From contig CAZGAO010000007.1 in the NCBI GenBank assembly GCA_964523795.1, positions 29,851 through 93,850 of the forward strand: a DNA stretch of 64,000 bases, in the 5' to 3' direction. The position numbers were made by a program, and so were the translations under genes. Under the pieces are notes generated by a model. That model saw only the letters and a program-made list of their open reading frames with translations. It was not told where the DNA came from and made no database searches. Shown piece after piece: positions 25,009 to 33,162 of this stretch. Position 1 is the stretch's first letter; each line of letters starts with the position of its first letter. Source of the stretch: SABY01 sp964523795 (GTDB taxonomy: Bacteria; Bacteroidota; Bacteroidia; Bacteroidales; 4484-276).

Positions 25009-28000
25009 ATGCAAAATAAAGGATTTATTAAATTTATTGCCATCCTGTTTGCTTTAGTATGTCTTTTCCACTTATCGTTTACCTACGTCACATCACGGGT
25101 TGAGAACAAGGCGGATGAATATGCTCATAATGCAGAAACAGATCGACTTGTCGAAATTTTGGCTGATGACGATGTAGCGCACACGCGATTTGTGTATGAT
25201 TCGATTGCCAAATCACGCAAAAATTATTACCTCGATTCGATGGCGAATGAGGTAGTTTACAATATCGGGATTCGGAAATACACCTTTAAAGAGGTGCGCG
25301 AGCGCGAATTGAACCTTGGCCTTGACCTTAAAGGTGGTATGAACGTAACCCTTGAGGTTTCGGTTGTGGACATTATTCGCGGGCTTTCGCAGAACAATCA
25401 GAACCCTATTTTCCAGCAGGCACTTGCCCTGGCTAAGGAAAAACAAAAAAACAGCCAGGAAGATTTTGTTACCCTGTTTGGCCAGTCCATCAACGAAATT
25501 GACCCCAATTTTTCGCTGGGTTCTATCTTTATGGCTGAATTTAAAGAACAGCTCGATTTCAATTCTACCAACGATGAGGTGCTCGCAGTTATTCGCACCG
25601 AAACCGAAGCTGCAATCGACCGTACCTTTAACATTTTGCGTACTCGTATCGACCGTTTTGGTGTAGCCCAGCCTAATATCCAAAAGCTGCAGACCGCCGG
25701 ACGTATTTTAGTAGAGTTGCCTGGGATCAAAGAGCCGGCTCGTGTGCGTAAACTCCTGCAGGGTACTGCCCAACTGGAGTTTTTTGAAACTTATAAATTT
25801 AGTGAGGTTCAGCAATTTTTTGGCTCTGCCAATGCAAAGCTCGTTGACATCCTAAAGGCGGATAACCTTTTGGAGGATATCACCGAAGATAGCCCGCTGA
25901 CTGAAGAAGGCAAAGCTGAGGGTGATGAGACTGTGGTTGAAACTACCGAAACCGAAGTAGCAGAAGCCGATTCAACCGAATTGGATCTTATCGAACAAAT
26001 CCAACAAGACAGTGCTACCATTGATGCTGGCGCACGCAACGAAGAGTTTGCCCGCAACAATCCGCTCTATGCCTATCTTACTCCCAATTTTTTCCGCGAT
26101 GAAAATGGAAACGTACAAGCCGGACAGAGTGCAACCGTTGGTTTTGCTGCCATAAAAGATACAGCCATGGTAAACAGCCTTTTGCGCAAAGCAAAAGATG
26201 TGTTGCCCCGCGATATGAAATTAGCCTGGAGTATCAAAGAATCCCAGCAAATACCCGGTCAGCACGAGCTTTACGCGCTTAAATTAACCCGCGATGGTGG
26301 TGCAATTTTGGGTGGCGATGTAATTGTGGATGCCCGTCAAAATTACGATCAATCCAACCGCGTGGTGGTGGACATGACCATGAACTCGGATGGTGCACGT
26401 TCATGGAAACGGATAACCGGCGATAACATTGGCAATCAAGTGGCTATTGTACTTGATGGTTATGTTTATTCGGCACCTAATGTAAGCGATGAAATCCCAA
26501 CCGGACGTTCGCAGATTTCGGGTGGTTTTGATATTCCTGAAGCGCAAGACCTTGCCAACATTCTTAAAGCTGGTAAACTACCAGCACCGGCTCGCATTGT
26601 TGAAGAAGCCGTGGTAGGACCTTCGCTGGGTAAAGTAGCTATTAGCGATGGTTTGATGTCGTTTATCATCGCCTTTGTGCTGGTGCTGCTGTATATGCTT
26701 TTGTATTACAACAAAGCCGGTTGGGTTGCCGACCTTGCGCTGCTTACCAATATTTTGTTCATCTTTGGTGTACTTGCCTCGATGGGTGCTGTGCTCACCT
26801 TGCCCGGTATTGCAGGTATTGTGCTTACCCTGGGTATGGCAGTGGATGCCAACGTAATTATTTACGAACGTATCAAAGAGGAGGTGCGTGCCGGCAAGGG
26901 AATGCGCCTGGCCATTAACGATGGATACAAAAACGCCTACTCCGCTATTATCGATGGTAACGTTACTACCCTGCTTACGGGTATTGTGCTGTTTACCTTT
27001 GGTTCAGGGCCGGTTCAGGGTTTTGCTACCACACTTATCATTGGTATTATCTCCTCCTTGTTTTCTGCAATTTTTATCTCACGACTGGTTTTCAACTGGT
27101 ACCTGTCGAAAAACAAGACTATTGTTTTCGGAAATAAGTTCACCAATAATATGCTTGCCAATGCCAACTACAACTTCCTGGGAATGCGTAAGAAGGCATA
27201 TATCTTCTCAGCCATAATCATTGTTTTGGGTGTAACTTCTTTGGCTATGCGGGGTCTTAATTTTGGTGTTGATTTTTCGGGTGGACGTACTTACGTTATT
27301 CGTTTCGACCAGCCAGTATCACCCAATGCTTTAAGAAATGCCCTTAACGAGTCGCTTCAGCAACCTGAGGTAAAAACCTTTGGTCCCAGCTCGCAGGTAA
27401 AAATAACTACCAAATTTGAAATTGATAATGATGATCCTTCTGTGGATTCAATTGTTCAAAGCAAATTGTTCGAGGGCCTCAAACCCTTCTACCTCGATCA
27501 GGGACTTTCGTACAGGAACTTTACCGCTGATACCGAAGAAGATAAACTAATTGGTATTTTAAGCTCGCAAAAAGTAGGGCCTACTATCGCCGATGATATC
27601 CGTAATCGCGCCTACATGGCGGTATTGTTTGCCCTAATCGTCATCTTTATTTACATTGCTATCCGTTTCAAAAAATGGCAATATGGTTTGTCGGGAGTTA
27701 TTGCCCTGGCACACGATAGCCTGATCACCATCAGTCTTTTCTCGATATTCTACAATGTTTTGCCCTTTAATCTTGAAATAGACCAGGCATTTATTGCGGC
27801 TATTTTGACCATTATCGGGTATTCGATCAATGACACCGTTATTATCTTCGACCGTATCCGTGAATATGTGGGCTTGCATCCCAAACGAAAACTGGAAGAC
27901 AATATCAACTATGGGCTAAACAGCACCCTGGCTCGTACCATCAATACTTCGGGTACTACGCTGCTGGTATTGCTCATCATCTTCATCTTTGGTGGCGAGG

Positions 28001-28152
28001 TAATTCGTGGTTTTACCTTTGCACTGCTGGCCGGCATCCTTATAGGTACCTACTCATCGCTATTTGTGGCCAGCCCCATTGCTTACGACCTGCTTACTGC
28101 CGGTGGTAAAAAAGATGTAGAGAAAATTACGGTAAAAAAAGGGAAAAAATAA
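25009..28152 (+). CDS. secDF: Fused protein translocase subunit SecDF
   Basis: The 1047-residue protein joins SecD and SecF, as usual in Bacteroidota. It uses the proton gradient to pull preproteins out of SecYEG. The SecD half has GLDLKGGMNVTLEV, a large periplasmic domain (RTRIDRFGVAQPNIQ, ILVELPGIKEPARVR), an acidic Thr/Glu-rich insertion around residues 285-335 and the TM block with LTLGMAVDANVIIYERIKEE. The SecF half begins near residue 715, with FGVDFSGGRTYVIRF and a second TM block containing GYSINDTVIIFDRIRE. The frame is open 44 codons upstream but crosses the promoter, so MQNKGFIKF at 25009 is the start. Confidence 0.95.
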   Translation: MQNKGFIKFIAILFALVCLFHLSFTYVTSRVENKADEYAHNAETDRLVEILADDDVAHTRFVYDSIAKSRKNYYLDSMANEVVYNIGIRKYTFKEVRERELNLGLDLKGGMNVTLEVSVVDIIRGLSQNNQNPIFQQALALAKEKQKNSQEDFVTLFGQSINEIDPNFSLGSIFMAEFKEQLDFNSTNDEVLAVIRTETEAAIDRTFNILRTRIDRFGVAQPNIQKLQTAGRILVELPGIKEPARVRKLLQGTAQLEFFETYKFSEVQQFFGSANAKLVDILKADNLLEDITEDSPLTEEGKAEGDETVVETTETEVAEADSTELDLIEQIQQDSATIDAGARNEEFARNNPLYAYLTPNFFRDENGNVQAGQSATVGFAAIKDTAMVNSLLRKAKDVLPRDMKLAWSIKESQQIPGQHELYALKLTRDGGAILGGDVIVDARQNYDQSNRVVVDMTMNSDGARSWKRITGDNIGNQVAIVLDGYVYSAPNVSDEIPTGRSQISGGFDIPEAQDLANILKAGKLPAPARIVEEAVVGPSLGKVAISDGLMSFIIAFVLVLLYMLLYYNKAGWVADLALLTNILFIFGVLASMGAVLTLPGIAGIVLTLGMAVDANVIIYERIKEEVRAGKGMRLAINDGYKNAYSAIIDGNVTTLLTGIVLFTFGSGPVQGFATTLIIGIISSLFSAIFISRLVFNWYLSKNKTIVFGNKFTNNMLANANYNFLGMRKKAYIFSAIIIVLGVTSLAMRGLNFGVDFSGGRTYVIRFDQPVSPNALRNALNESLQQPEVKTFGPSSQVKITTKFEIDNDDPSVDSIVQSKLFEGLKPFYLDQGLSYRNFTADTEEDKLIGILSSQKVGPTIADDIRNRAYMAVLFALIVIFIYIAIRFKKWQYGLSGVIALAHDSLITISLFSIFYNVLPFNLEIDQAFIAAILTIIGYSINDTVIIFDRIREYVGLHPKRKLEDNINYGLNSTLARTINTSGTTLLVLLIIFIFGGEVIRGFTFALLAGILIGTYSSLFVASPIAYDLLTAGGKKDVEKITVKKGKK

Positions 28153-28176
28153 TTTCTTTGGATTAATAATATTTTG

Positions 28177-28218
28177 AAGTCCCATCCATTATTCAAATTT
28201 GGATGGGACTTTTTTTTA
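28177..28218 (+). terminator. Rho-independent terminator of secDF
   Basis: Perfect 11 bp arms AAGTCCCATCC and GGATGGGACTT with a 13-base loop, then T8. The following -7 box overlaps the T-run. Confidence 0.9.
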
Positions 28219-28224
28219 TTTTTG
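28217..28224 (+). promoter_or_regulatory. -7 box of the tatA-like gene
   Basis: TATTTTTG overlaps the end of the secDF terminator and lies 44 bases before the chosen start. Its position rules out the upstream ATG at 28203 as the true start. Confidence 0.5.
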
Positions 28225-28268
28225 CATGGTCGGTATTTTCCGAACATTATAAATTAATAGAATTAAAG

Positions 28269-28592
28269 TTGACATTAGCTTTCTTTAATATCAGTGGTGG
28301 CGAAATTTTCATCATTATGCTTGTGGTTTTTTTGGTTTTCGGACCGGATAAAATTCCTGAAATTGCGCGTTGGATTGGCAAAGGGGTAGGAGAAGTGAAA
28401 AAGGCTACCAGCGAAATCAGGGATGAGATAAGCCGGGAAACCGAGGACATAAAAAAACATACCGACCAAATAAAGTCGGACTTGCGCTTGGACGATTCCC
28501 TGGCAACAAAAAATAATGCTAAGCCTGATGATGTGGATAAAATCAAACCGGAAAATAATCCCTCCATTAAGCCAAAAGAACCGCATCTCTGA
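28269..28592 (+). CDS. Twin-arginine translocase subunit TatA/TatB family protein
   Basis: The product of about 107 residues has a short N-terminal membrane helix (IFIIMLVVFLVFG), the invariant FGPDKIPEIARWIGKG hinge/amphipathic helix and a charged, unstructured tail rich in Lys, Asp and Glu. This is the TatA/TatB/Hcf106 layout; such subunits form the pore-like assembly that moves folded proteins with twin-arginine signals. No tatC is in the window. The start is uncertain: no ATG fits between promoter and helix, so the TTG at 28269 is proposed. Confidence 0.85.
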   Translation: MTLAFFNISGGEIFIIMLVVFLVFGPDKIPEIARWIGKGVGEVKKATSEIRDEISRETEDIKKHTDQIKSDLRLDDSLATKNNAKPDDVDKIKPENNPSIKPKEPHL

Positions 28593-28739
28593 GCATTGTA
28601 ACTAATAAAAAGGAAAGGCCGTGATGAAAAAACGAAATACTAAAGCAAATCAAGCATCGTTTACCCTTCAATTTTGTGGATATTTACCGGACATAAAATA
28701 GTAAACCTCAATAATAATTTTCAACTTCCCAAAGGCATC

Positions 28740-31211
28740 ATGAAATCCAAGACCCAACCATATTTCGCCCTGCTACTCCCTTTTATTTTTGTACTTTTTA
28801 TCAGCGATTTGTCAGCACAGAATCGGCGTACCGAAGCCGCTGATTCGGATTTTGAAAATCTGCGCTACTCCCTGGCTATTCCCAAATACAAAAAGGCTTA
28901 TTCGCGCGTGAAGGGCAACAAGATGGAGAAAAACAGGATTACCTATCAGATGGCCGAATGCTACCGTCTTACCAACGAACCCAAACGTTCGGAAGCCTAT
29001 TATAAACGGCTGGTACGAGCCAATTACGATCGTACCGAGCCGGATGTTTTGTTAAAGCTGGCCGATGCGCAACGCGCCAATGGCAAGTACGAAGAAGCCC
29101 TGGAAAATTATACCACCTACATCGAACGCGAGCCTGGTGACCCATTGGGGAAAGTTGGACTGCGCTCGTGCGGGCTTGCCTTAGAATGGCAGGAAAACCC
29201 GGCGAATTTTGAAATCGAGAAACTAAAACGAACCAACTCGCGCGAGGATGACTTTTCGCCGGCCTACTCCGAACCTACCGCCAACGCCATCATTTTTACC
29301 TCGGCCCGTGAGGGTTCAACAGGAAAAAAAGATGACGAATGGACGGGCATGAGTTTTACGGATTTGTATTACACCAAACAGGATAAAAAAATGGACTGGA
29401 GTAATCCGGTTCCTGCCGATGAAACGGAAGTGGTGAATACCGAAGCCAATGAGGGGCAGCCCTCCTTTAACGGGAATTTTGGCAAGATGTATTTTACCCG
29501 CTGTGGCAAAGATAATGCTACCGTTAACGGCTGCCAGATTTACGTTTCGCAAAAGCAGGGACGGGGCTGGGGCGAGCCACGAAAATTGGAACTGGGCGGC
29601 GACAGCACTGCTGTGTTTGGCCATCCTGCCGTTAGCCCCGATGAATCGTTCTTAATTTTTTCTTCACCCAAAACCGGCGGTGCCGGCGGAAAAGATTTAT
29701 GGATAGCTACGGCAAAAGAAGGAGGTAGTGCTTTTTCTACACCCCGCAATCTGGGTAAGGTAATCAATACCAAGGGCGATGAGGTTTTTCCTTCCCTTCG
29801 TGGCGATTCGGTTCTTTATTTTGCTTCCAACGGCCATCCCGGAATGGGCGGATTGGATATTTTTAAGTCGGTGCGCCAGGAGGACGATAGCTGGAGCGAA
29901 CCTATAAATATGCGCCCGCCGCTCAACACCAATTACGACGACTTTGGCATTACCTGGCATCCTGATGGCATGGAGCAGGGCTTCTTTTCGTCCAACCGGC
30001 GCGGAGGTCGTGGTGGCGATGATATCTGGTTTTTTATCAATCCGCCAAAATTATATGCCCTTAGCGGAAAAGTGCTCGATAATAGCAACCTCCAGCCAGT
30101 CGAAAATGCCGAAGTAAGCCTGGTAAGCTCGGATGGAACCACCCTTTCCACCAAAACCAATTCGGTGGGTTATTACGAGTTTACCGATGACCAGGTAAAG
30201 CCTAATACTACCTTCGAAATCATGGTGGCCAAGGATAGCTTTTTTAATGATAAAAATATGGAGACCACCGTGGGTTTGGAAGCTAGTAAGGATTTCGAGA
30301 TGGATTTTATGCTCGATCCCATCCCGGATGAACCCATCGTTTTGCCCGAAATTCTTTACGACCTCGGAAAATGGGAACTTAAACCGCAGTTTCAGGATTC
30401 GCTACAAGGACTGATAGAAACCCTGGATGCCAACGAAACCATTGTAGTGGAAATCGCTTCACACACCGATAGCCGCGACTCGGACGAACGCAACGACATC
30501 CTGTCGCAAAAACGAGCTGAATCTGTGGTTGATTATCTTATTCTGCGTGGCATCGACCCCGAGCGGATGCTGGCCAAAGGTTACGGCGAAAGAGTGCCTT
30601 TTAAACTCAATAAAAATGTTGAGCGTGGCGGAATAGAGTTTGAAATGGCCATGGTTTTAAATGAAGCCTTTATCGATTCGCTGCCTACCCTGGAAGCCAA
30701 AGAAGCTGCCCACGAGATGAACCGTCGTACCGAGTTTTCTATTGTGAGCAAAGATTTTGTACCTAAACCCAAAATTAGAACCGATCTGACGAATAAAAAT
30801 ATCGAGGTTGTAGTAAATCCCGAAGAACAAATACTCGACTATACGCTAACTCCTCGAGGACTTATCCAGGCCAATTGCATCGTGGATGGTTTTACGCTTA
30901 CCTTTATCTACGACCGCCGCACCATCCGCCCCACCATTTCGCTGGGTAGTGCCTTGCGACTGCTCAAAGAAGGAGCCATCGACAAAAATAGCTTCCAGGG
31001 CGACCCCGAGCAGATTTTGGGTTACGGAACCATTGCCAACCGTGCCATTTTCAAAGTGGAAACCCTGCGCATCGCCGGTATGACTTTGCCTGATGTCGAA
31101 ATACAAGTGGACCACAAGCTGCAGTCGCAGATGATGATTGGCGAAATGACGCTAAGCGAATTTGGTAATTTTGAAATTGATGAGGAGAAAAAGCAGATTA
31201 TTTTCGACTAA
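28740..31211 (+). CDS. OmpA-family envelope protein: TPR, PD40 propeller, CRD, OmpA and a retropepsin-like tail
   Basis: The 823-residue product has a signal peptide (ending LSAQ), TPR-like helices (about 30-140), a PD40/WD40-like propeller (about 165-440; FSPAYSEPTANAIIFTSAREG, SPDESFLIFSS, PSLRGDSVLYFASNG), a carboxypeptidase-regulatory Ig-like domain (LSGKVLDNSNLQPVENAEVS) and an OmpA peptidoglycan-binding domain (about 536-672; EIASHTDSRDSDERN, LSQKRAESVVDYL). This order is that of PorE-type proteins linked to type IX secretion, but no lipobox is present. The last 130 residues are extra and resemble a retropepsin fold (IVDGFTLTFIYDRR, FKVETLRIAGMTLPDVEIQV, MMIGEMTLSEFG), with Asp725 where a DTG/DSG motif would be. 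The Met at 28740 is chosen for its signal peptide. Confidence 0.88.
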   Translation: MKSKTQPYFALLLPFIFVLFISDLSAQNRRTEAADSDFENLRYSLAIPKYKKAYSRVKGNKMEKNRITYQMAECYRLTNEPKRSEAYYKRLVRANYDRTEPDVLLKLADAQRANGKYEEALENYTTYIEREPGDPLGKVGLRSCGLALEWQENPANFEIEKLKRTNSREDDFSPAYSEPTANAIIFTSAREGSTGKKDDEWTGMSFTDLYYTKQDKKMDWSNPVPADETEVVNTEANEGQPSFNGNFGKMYFTRCGKDNATVNGCQIYVSQKQGRGWGEPRKLELGGDSTAVFGHPAVSPDESFLIFSSPKTGGAGGKDLWIATAKEGGSAFSTPRNLGKVINTKGDEVFPSLRGDSVLYFASNGHPGMGGLDIFKSVRQEDDSWSEPINMRPPLNTNYDDFGITWHPDGMEQGFFSSNRRGGRGGDDIWFFINPPKLYALSGKVLDNSNLQPVENAEVSLVSSDGTTLSTKTNSVGYYEFTDDQVKPNTTFEIMVAKDSFFNDKNMETTVGLEASKDFEMDFMLDPIPDEPIVLPEILYDLGKWELKPQFQDSLQGLIETLDANETIVVEIASHTDSRDSDERNDILSQKRAESVVDYLILRGIDPERMLAKGYGERVPFKLNKNVERGGIEFEMAMVLNEAFIDSLPTLEAKEAAHEMNRRTEFSIVSKDFVPKPKIRTDLTNKNIEVVVNPEEQILDYTLTPRGLIQANCIVDGFTLTFIYDRRTIRPTISLGSALRLLKEGAIDKNSFQGDPEQILGYGTIANRAIFKVETLRIAGMTLPDVEIQVDHKLQSQMMIGEMTLSEFGNFEIDEEKKQIIFD

Positions 31212-31226
31212 AGCCGGAATCCTATT

Positions 31227-32204
31227 TTAATGATCGCGCTTGTACAGCCACTCGGCATAACTGGTCAAGTCATTTTTACGTTGGGTATCTGCATTCAATT
31301 TTTTCATTAGCTCCAGCGACTTCCCAAAGTATTTTTCCATCTCGGCGGTGATGTGCTTTTTAATTTCATATTTAGCATACAGATGCAATACCTGTTTGAT
31401 CTTTTCTCCGCTGTCTATCTCATTTCTTGCAAAATAGTCCAGTAGTTGTTTGCGATCTTCTTCATTGGCAAGTTCCTGGCATTTTAGGTAGAGCCAGGTT
31501 TTTTTGTTGGCTGCAATGTCGCCGCCAATGCTTTTCCCAAATTTCTCAAAATCTCCAAAGGCATCCAAATAATCGTCTTTTAACTGAAAAGCCATGCCGA
31601 TATTTACCCCAAAATCATAAATCAACTGCGCTTGTTGCTCCCCGGCATCGGCGCATATAGCCCCAATTTTAAGGCTGGCTCCCAGTAGCACTGCAGTTTT
31701 TAGCTTTATCATTTTCAGATATTCAGGAATACTAACACCTGGTATTTTCTCAAAATCCATATCGTACTGCTGGCCTTCACAAACTTCGATGGCCGTTTGG
31801 CTAAAGACGTTAAGGATTTCGCTTATGTTTTTTATACCCGGGCTAGTATGTATTTGGCGATAAGCCAAAGCCAGCATAGTGTCGCCCGAGAGTATGGCGG
31901 CATTAGCATTCCATTTTTTATGCACGGTTTCCATGCCTCTTCGTGTGGGTGCTTCGTCCATGATATCATCGTGCAACAAGGTGAAGTTGTGAAATATTTC
32001 GAGGCCACAGGCCGCAGGCAGAGCTGCTTTGGTGTTGCCGCCAAACAAGTCGCAGGCTGCCAGGGTAAGCACCGGGCGCAGGCGTTTTCCGCCCAGCGAC
32101 AAAATGTAGGCGATGGGTTCGTAAAGCCCCTGGGGATTGTCTTTCAAATCCAAGTTAAGCAAGGTCGCCTCAATCTGCGCCTTGTACTGTGCGTATTTTT
32201 CCAT
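31227..32204 (-). CDS. Trans-isoprenyl diphosphate synthase
   Basis: The 325-residue protein condenses isopentenyl diphosphate with allylic diphosphates to make farnesyl, geranylgeranyl or longer chains for quinones and cell-wall carriers. Both aspartate-rich motifs are present: LLHDDIMDEAPTRRG and FQLKDDYLDAFGD, along with GGKRLRP at the N-terminus. Chain length cannot be set with certainty from the residues before the first motif. It ends 15 bases from the convergent OmpA-type gene and follows rfbA by 34 bases on the same strand. Confidence 0.9.
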   Translation of the reverse strand: MEKYAQYKAQIEATLLNLDLKDNPQGLYEPIAYILSLGGKRLRPVLTLAACDLFGGNTKAALPAACGLEIFHNFTLLHDDIMDEAPTRRGMETVHKKWNANAAILSGDTMLALAYRQIHTSPGIKNISEILNVFSQTAIEVCEGQQYDMDFEKIPGVSIPEYLKMIKLKTAVLLGASLKIGAICADAGEQQAQLIYDFGVNIGMAFQLKDDYLDAFGDFEKFGKSIGGDIAANKKTWLYLKCQELANEEDRKQLLDYFARNEIDSGEKIKQVLHLYAKYEIKKHITAEMEKYFGKSLELMKKLNADTQRKNDLTSYAEWLYKRDH

Positions 32205-32238
32205 AATTGCTAAAAGTAGGAGACCAAAAAGTGGAGTT

Positions 32239-33102
32239 TTACTTTTTAATCAGATCCATAAGATAGGTGCCATAGCCACTTTTGAGCAGTGGCTGGGCAA
32301 TTTTTTCGAGTTGAGCGGCATCGATAAACTTCATGCGGTAGGCAATTTCTTCGATACAACCAATCTTTAATCCCTGGCGGTGTTCGATAACCTCAACGTA
32401 TTGCGAAGCCTGAAGCAGTGAAGTGAAGGTGCCGGTGTCGAGCCAGGCAATACCACGACTCAAAATACCTACGTTAAGTTTGCCTTGCTCCAGATAATAG
32501 CGGTTTACATCGGTAATTTCGTATTCGCCACGGGCACTGGGTTTTATGTTTTTGGCCACTTCAACCACCGAATTATCATAATAATACAAACCTGGTACGG
32601 CAAAGTTAGACTTAGGCCTGGCTGGTTTTTCTTCGATGGAGATAGCGCGTTGGTTCTCGTCAAATTCTACCACGCCGTAGCGTTGTGGATCCGATACGTG
32701 ATAGGCAAAAACAACCCCACCTGTGGGATCATTGTTTTCCTGTAAAATTGTTTGCAGCCCTGAGCCGTAAAAAATATTATCGCCCAGAATGAGGGCGACT
32801 TTCTCGTGGCCAATATGTTCTTCGCCCAGCACAAAGGCCTGCGCCAGCCCATTGGGCACGTGCTGCACCTTGTACGAAAAATTACAACCGATGCGCGAGC
32901 CATCGCCCAGCAGTTTCTCGAAGTTGGGCAGATCTTCCGGTGTGGAAATGATGAGGATGTCGCGAATGCCCGACATCATCAGCACCGACAGGGGGTAATA
33001 AATCATGGGCTTGTCGTAGATGGGCATCATTTGCTTGCTCATGGCAAGGGTTAAGGGATGCAGCCTTGTTCCGGCTCCGCCGGCTAAAATTATTCCTTTC
33101 AT
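32239..33102 (-). CDS. rfbA: Glucose-1-phosphate thymidylyltransferase
   Basis: The 287-residue enzyme makes dTDP-glucose, the first step towards dTDP-rhamnose and other deoxysugars of LPS. The sequence follows RfbA/RmlA from end to end: KGIILAGGAGTRLHPLT, SKQMMPIYDKPMIYYPLS, LGDNIFYG, VVEFDENQRAISIEEKP and the WLDTGTFTSLLQAS segment. The other rfb genes are not nearby. It lies between an RND-type exporter (60-base gap) and a polyprenyl synthase (34-base gap), in the same direction, and may be co-transcribed. Confidence 0.95.
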   Translation of the reverse strand: MKGIILAGGAGTRLHPLTLAMSKQMMPIYDKPMIYYPLSVLMMSGIRDILIISTPEDLPNFEKLLGDGSRIGCNFSYKVQHVPNGLAQAFVLGEEHIGHEKVALILGDNIFYGSGLQTILQENNDPTGGVVFAYHVSDPQRYGVVEFDENQRAISIEEKPARPKSNFAVPGLYYYDNSVVEVAKNIKPSARGEYEITDVNRYYLEQGKLNVGILSRGIAWLDTGTFTSLLQASQYVEVIEHRQGLKIGCIEEIAYRMKFIDAAQLEKIAQPLLKSGYGTYLMDLIKK

Positions 33103-33162
33103 AATGTTATCTTTTTATAAATAAACTTTTTGTTATCTAATCAAAAATTTTAATCAAAACGA

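Noticed and set aside
28203..28268. Upstream ATG for the tatA-like gene
   Set aside because: It lies between the secDF terminator arms and before the promoter box, so it would not be in the message.
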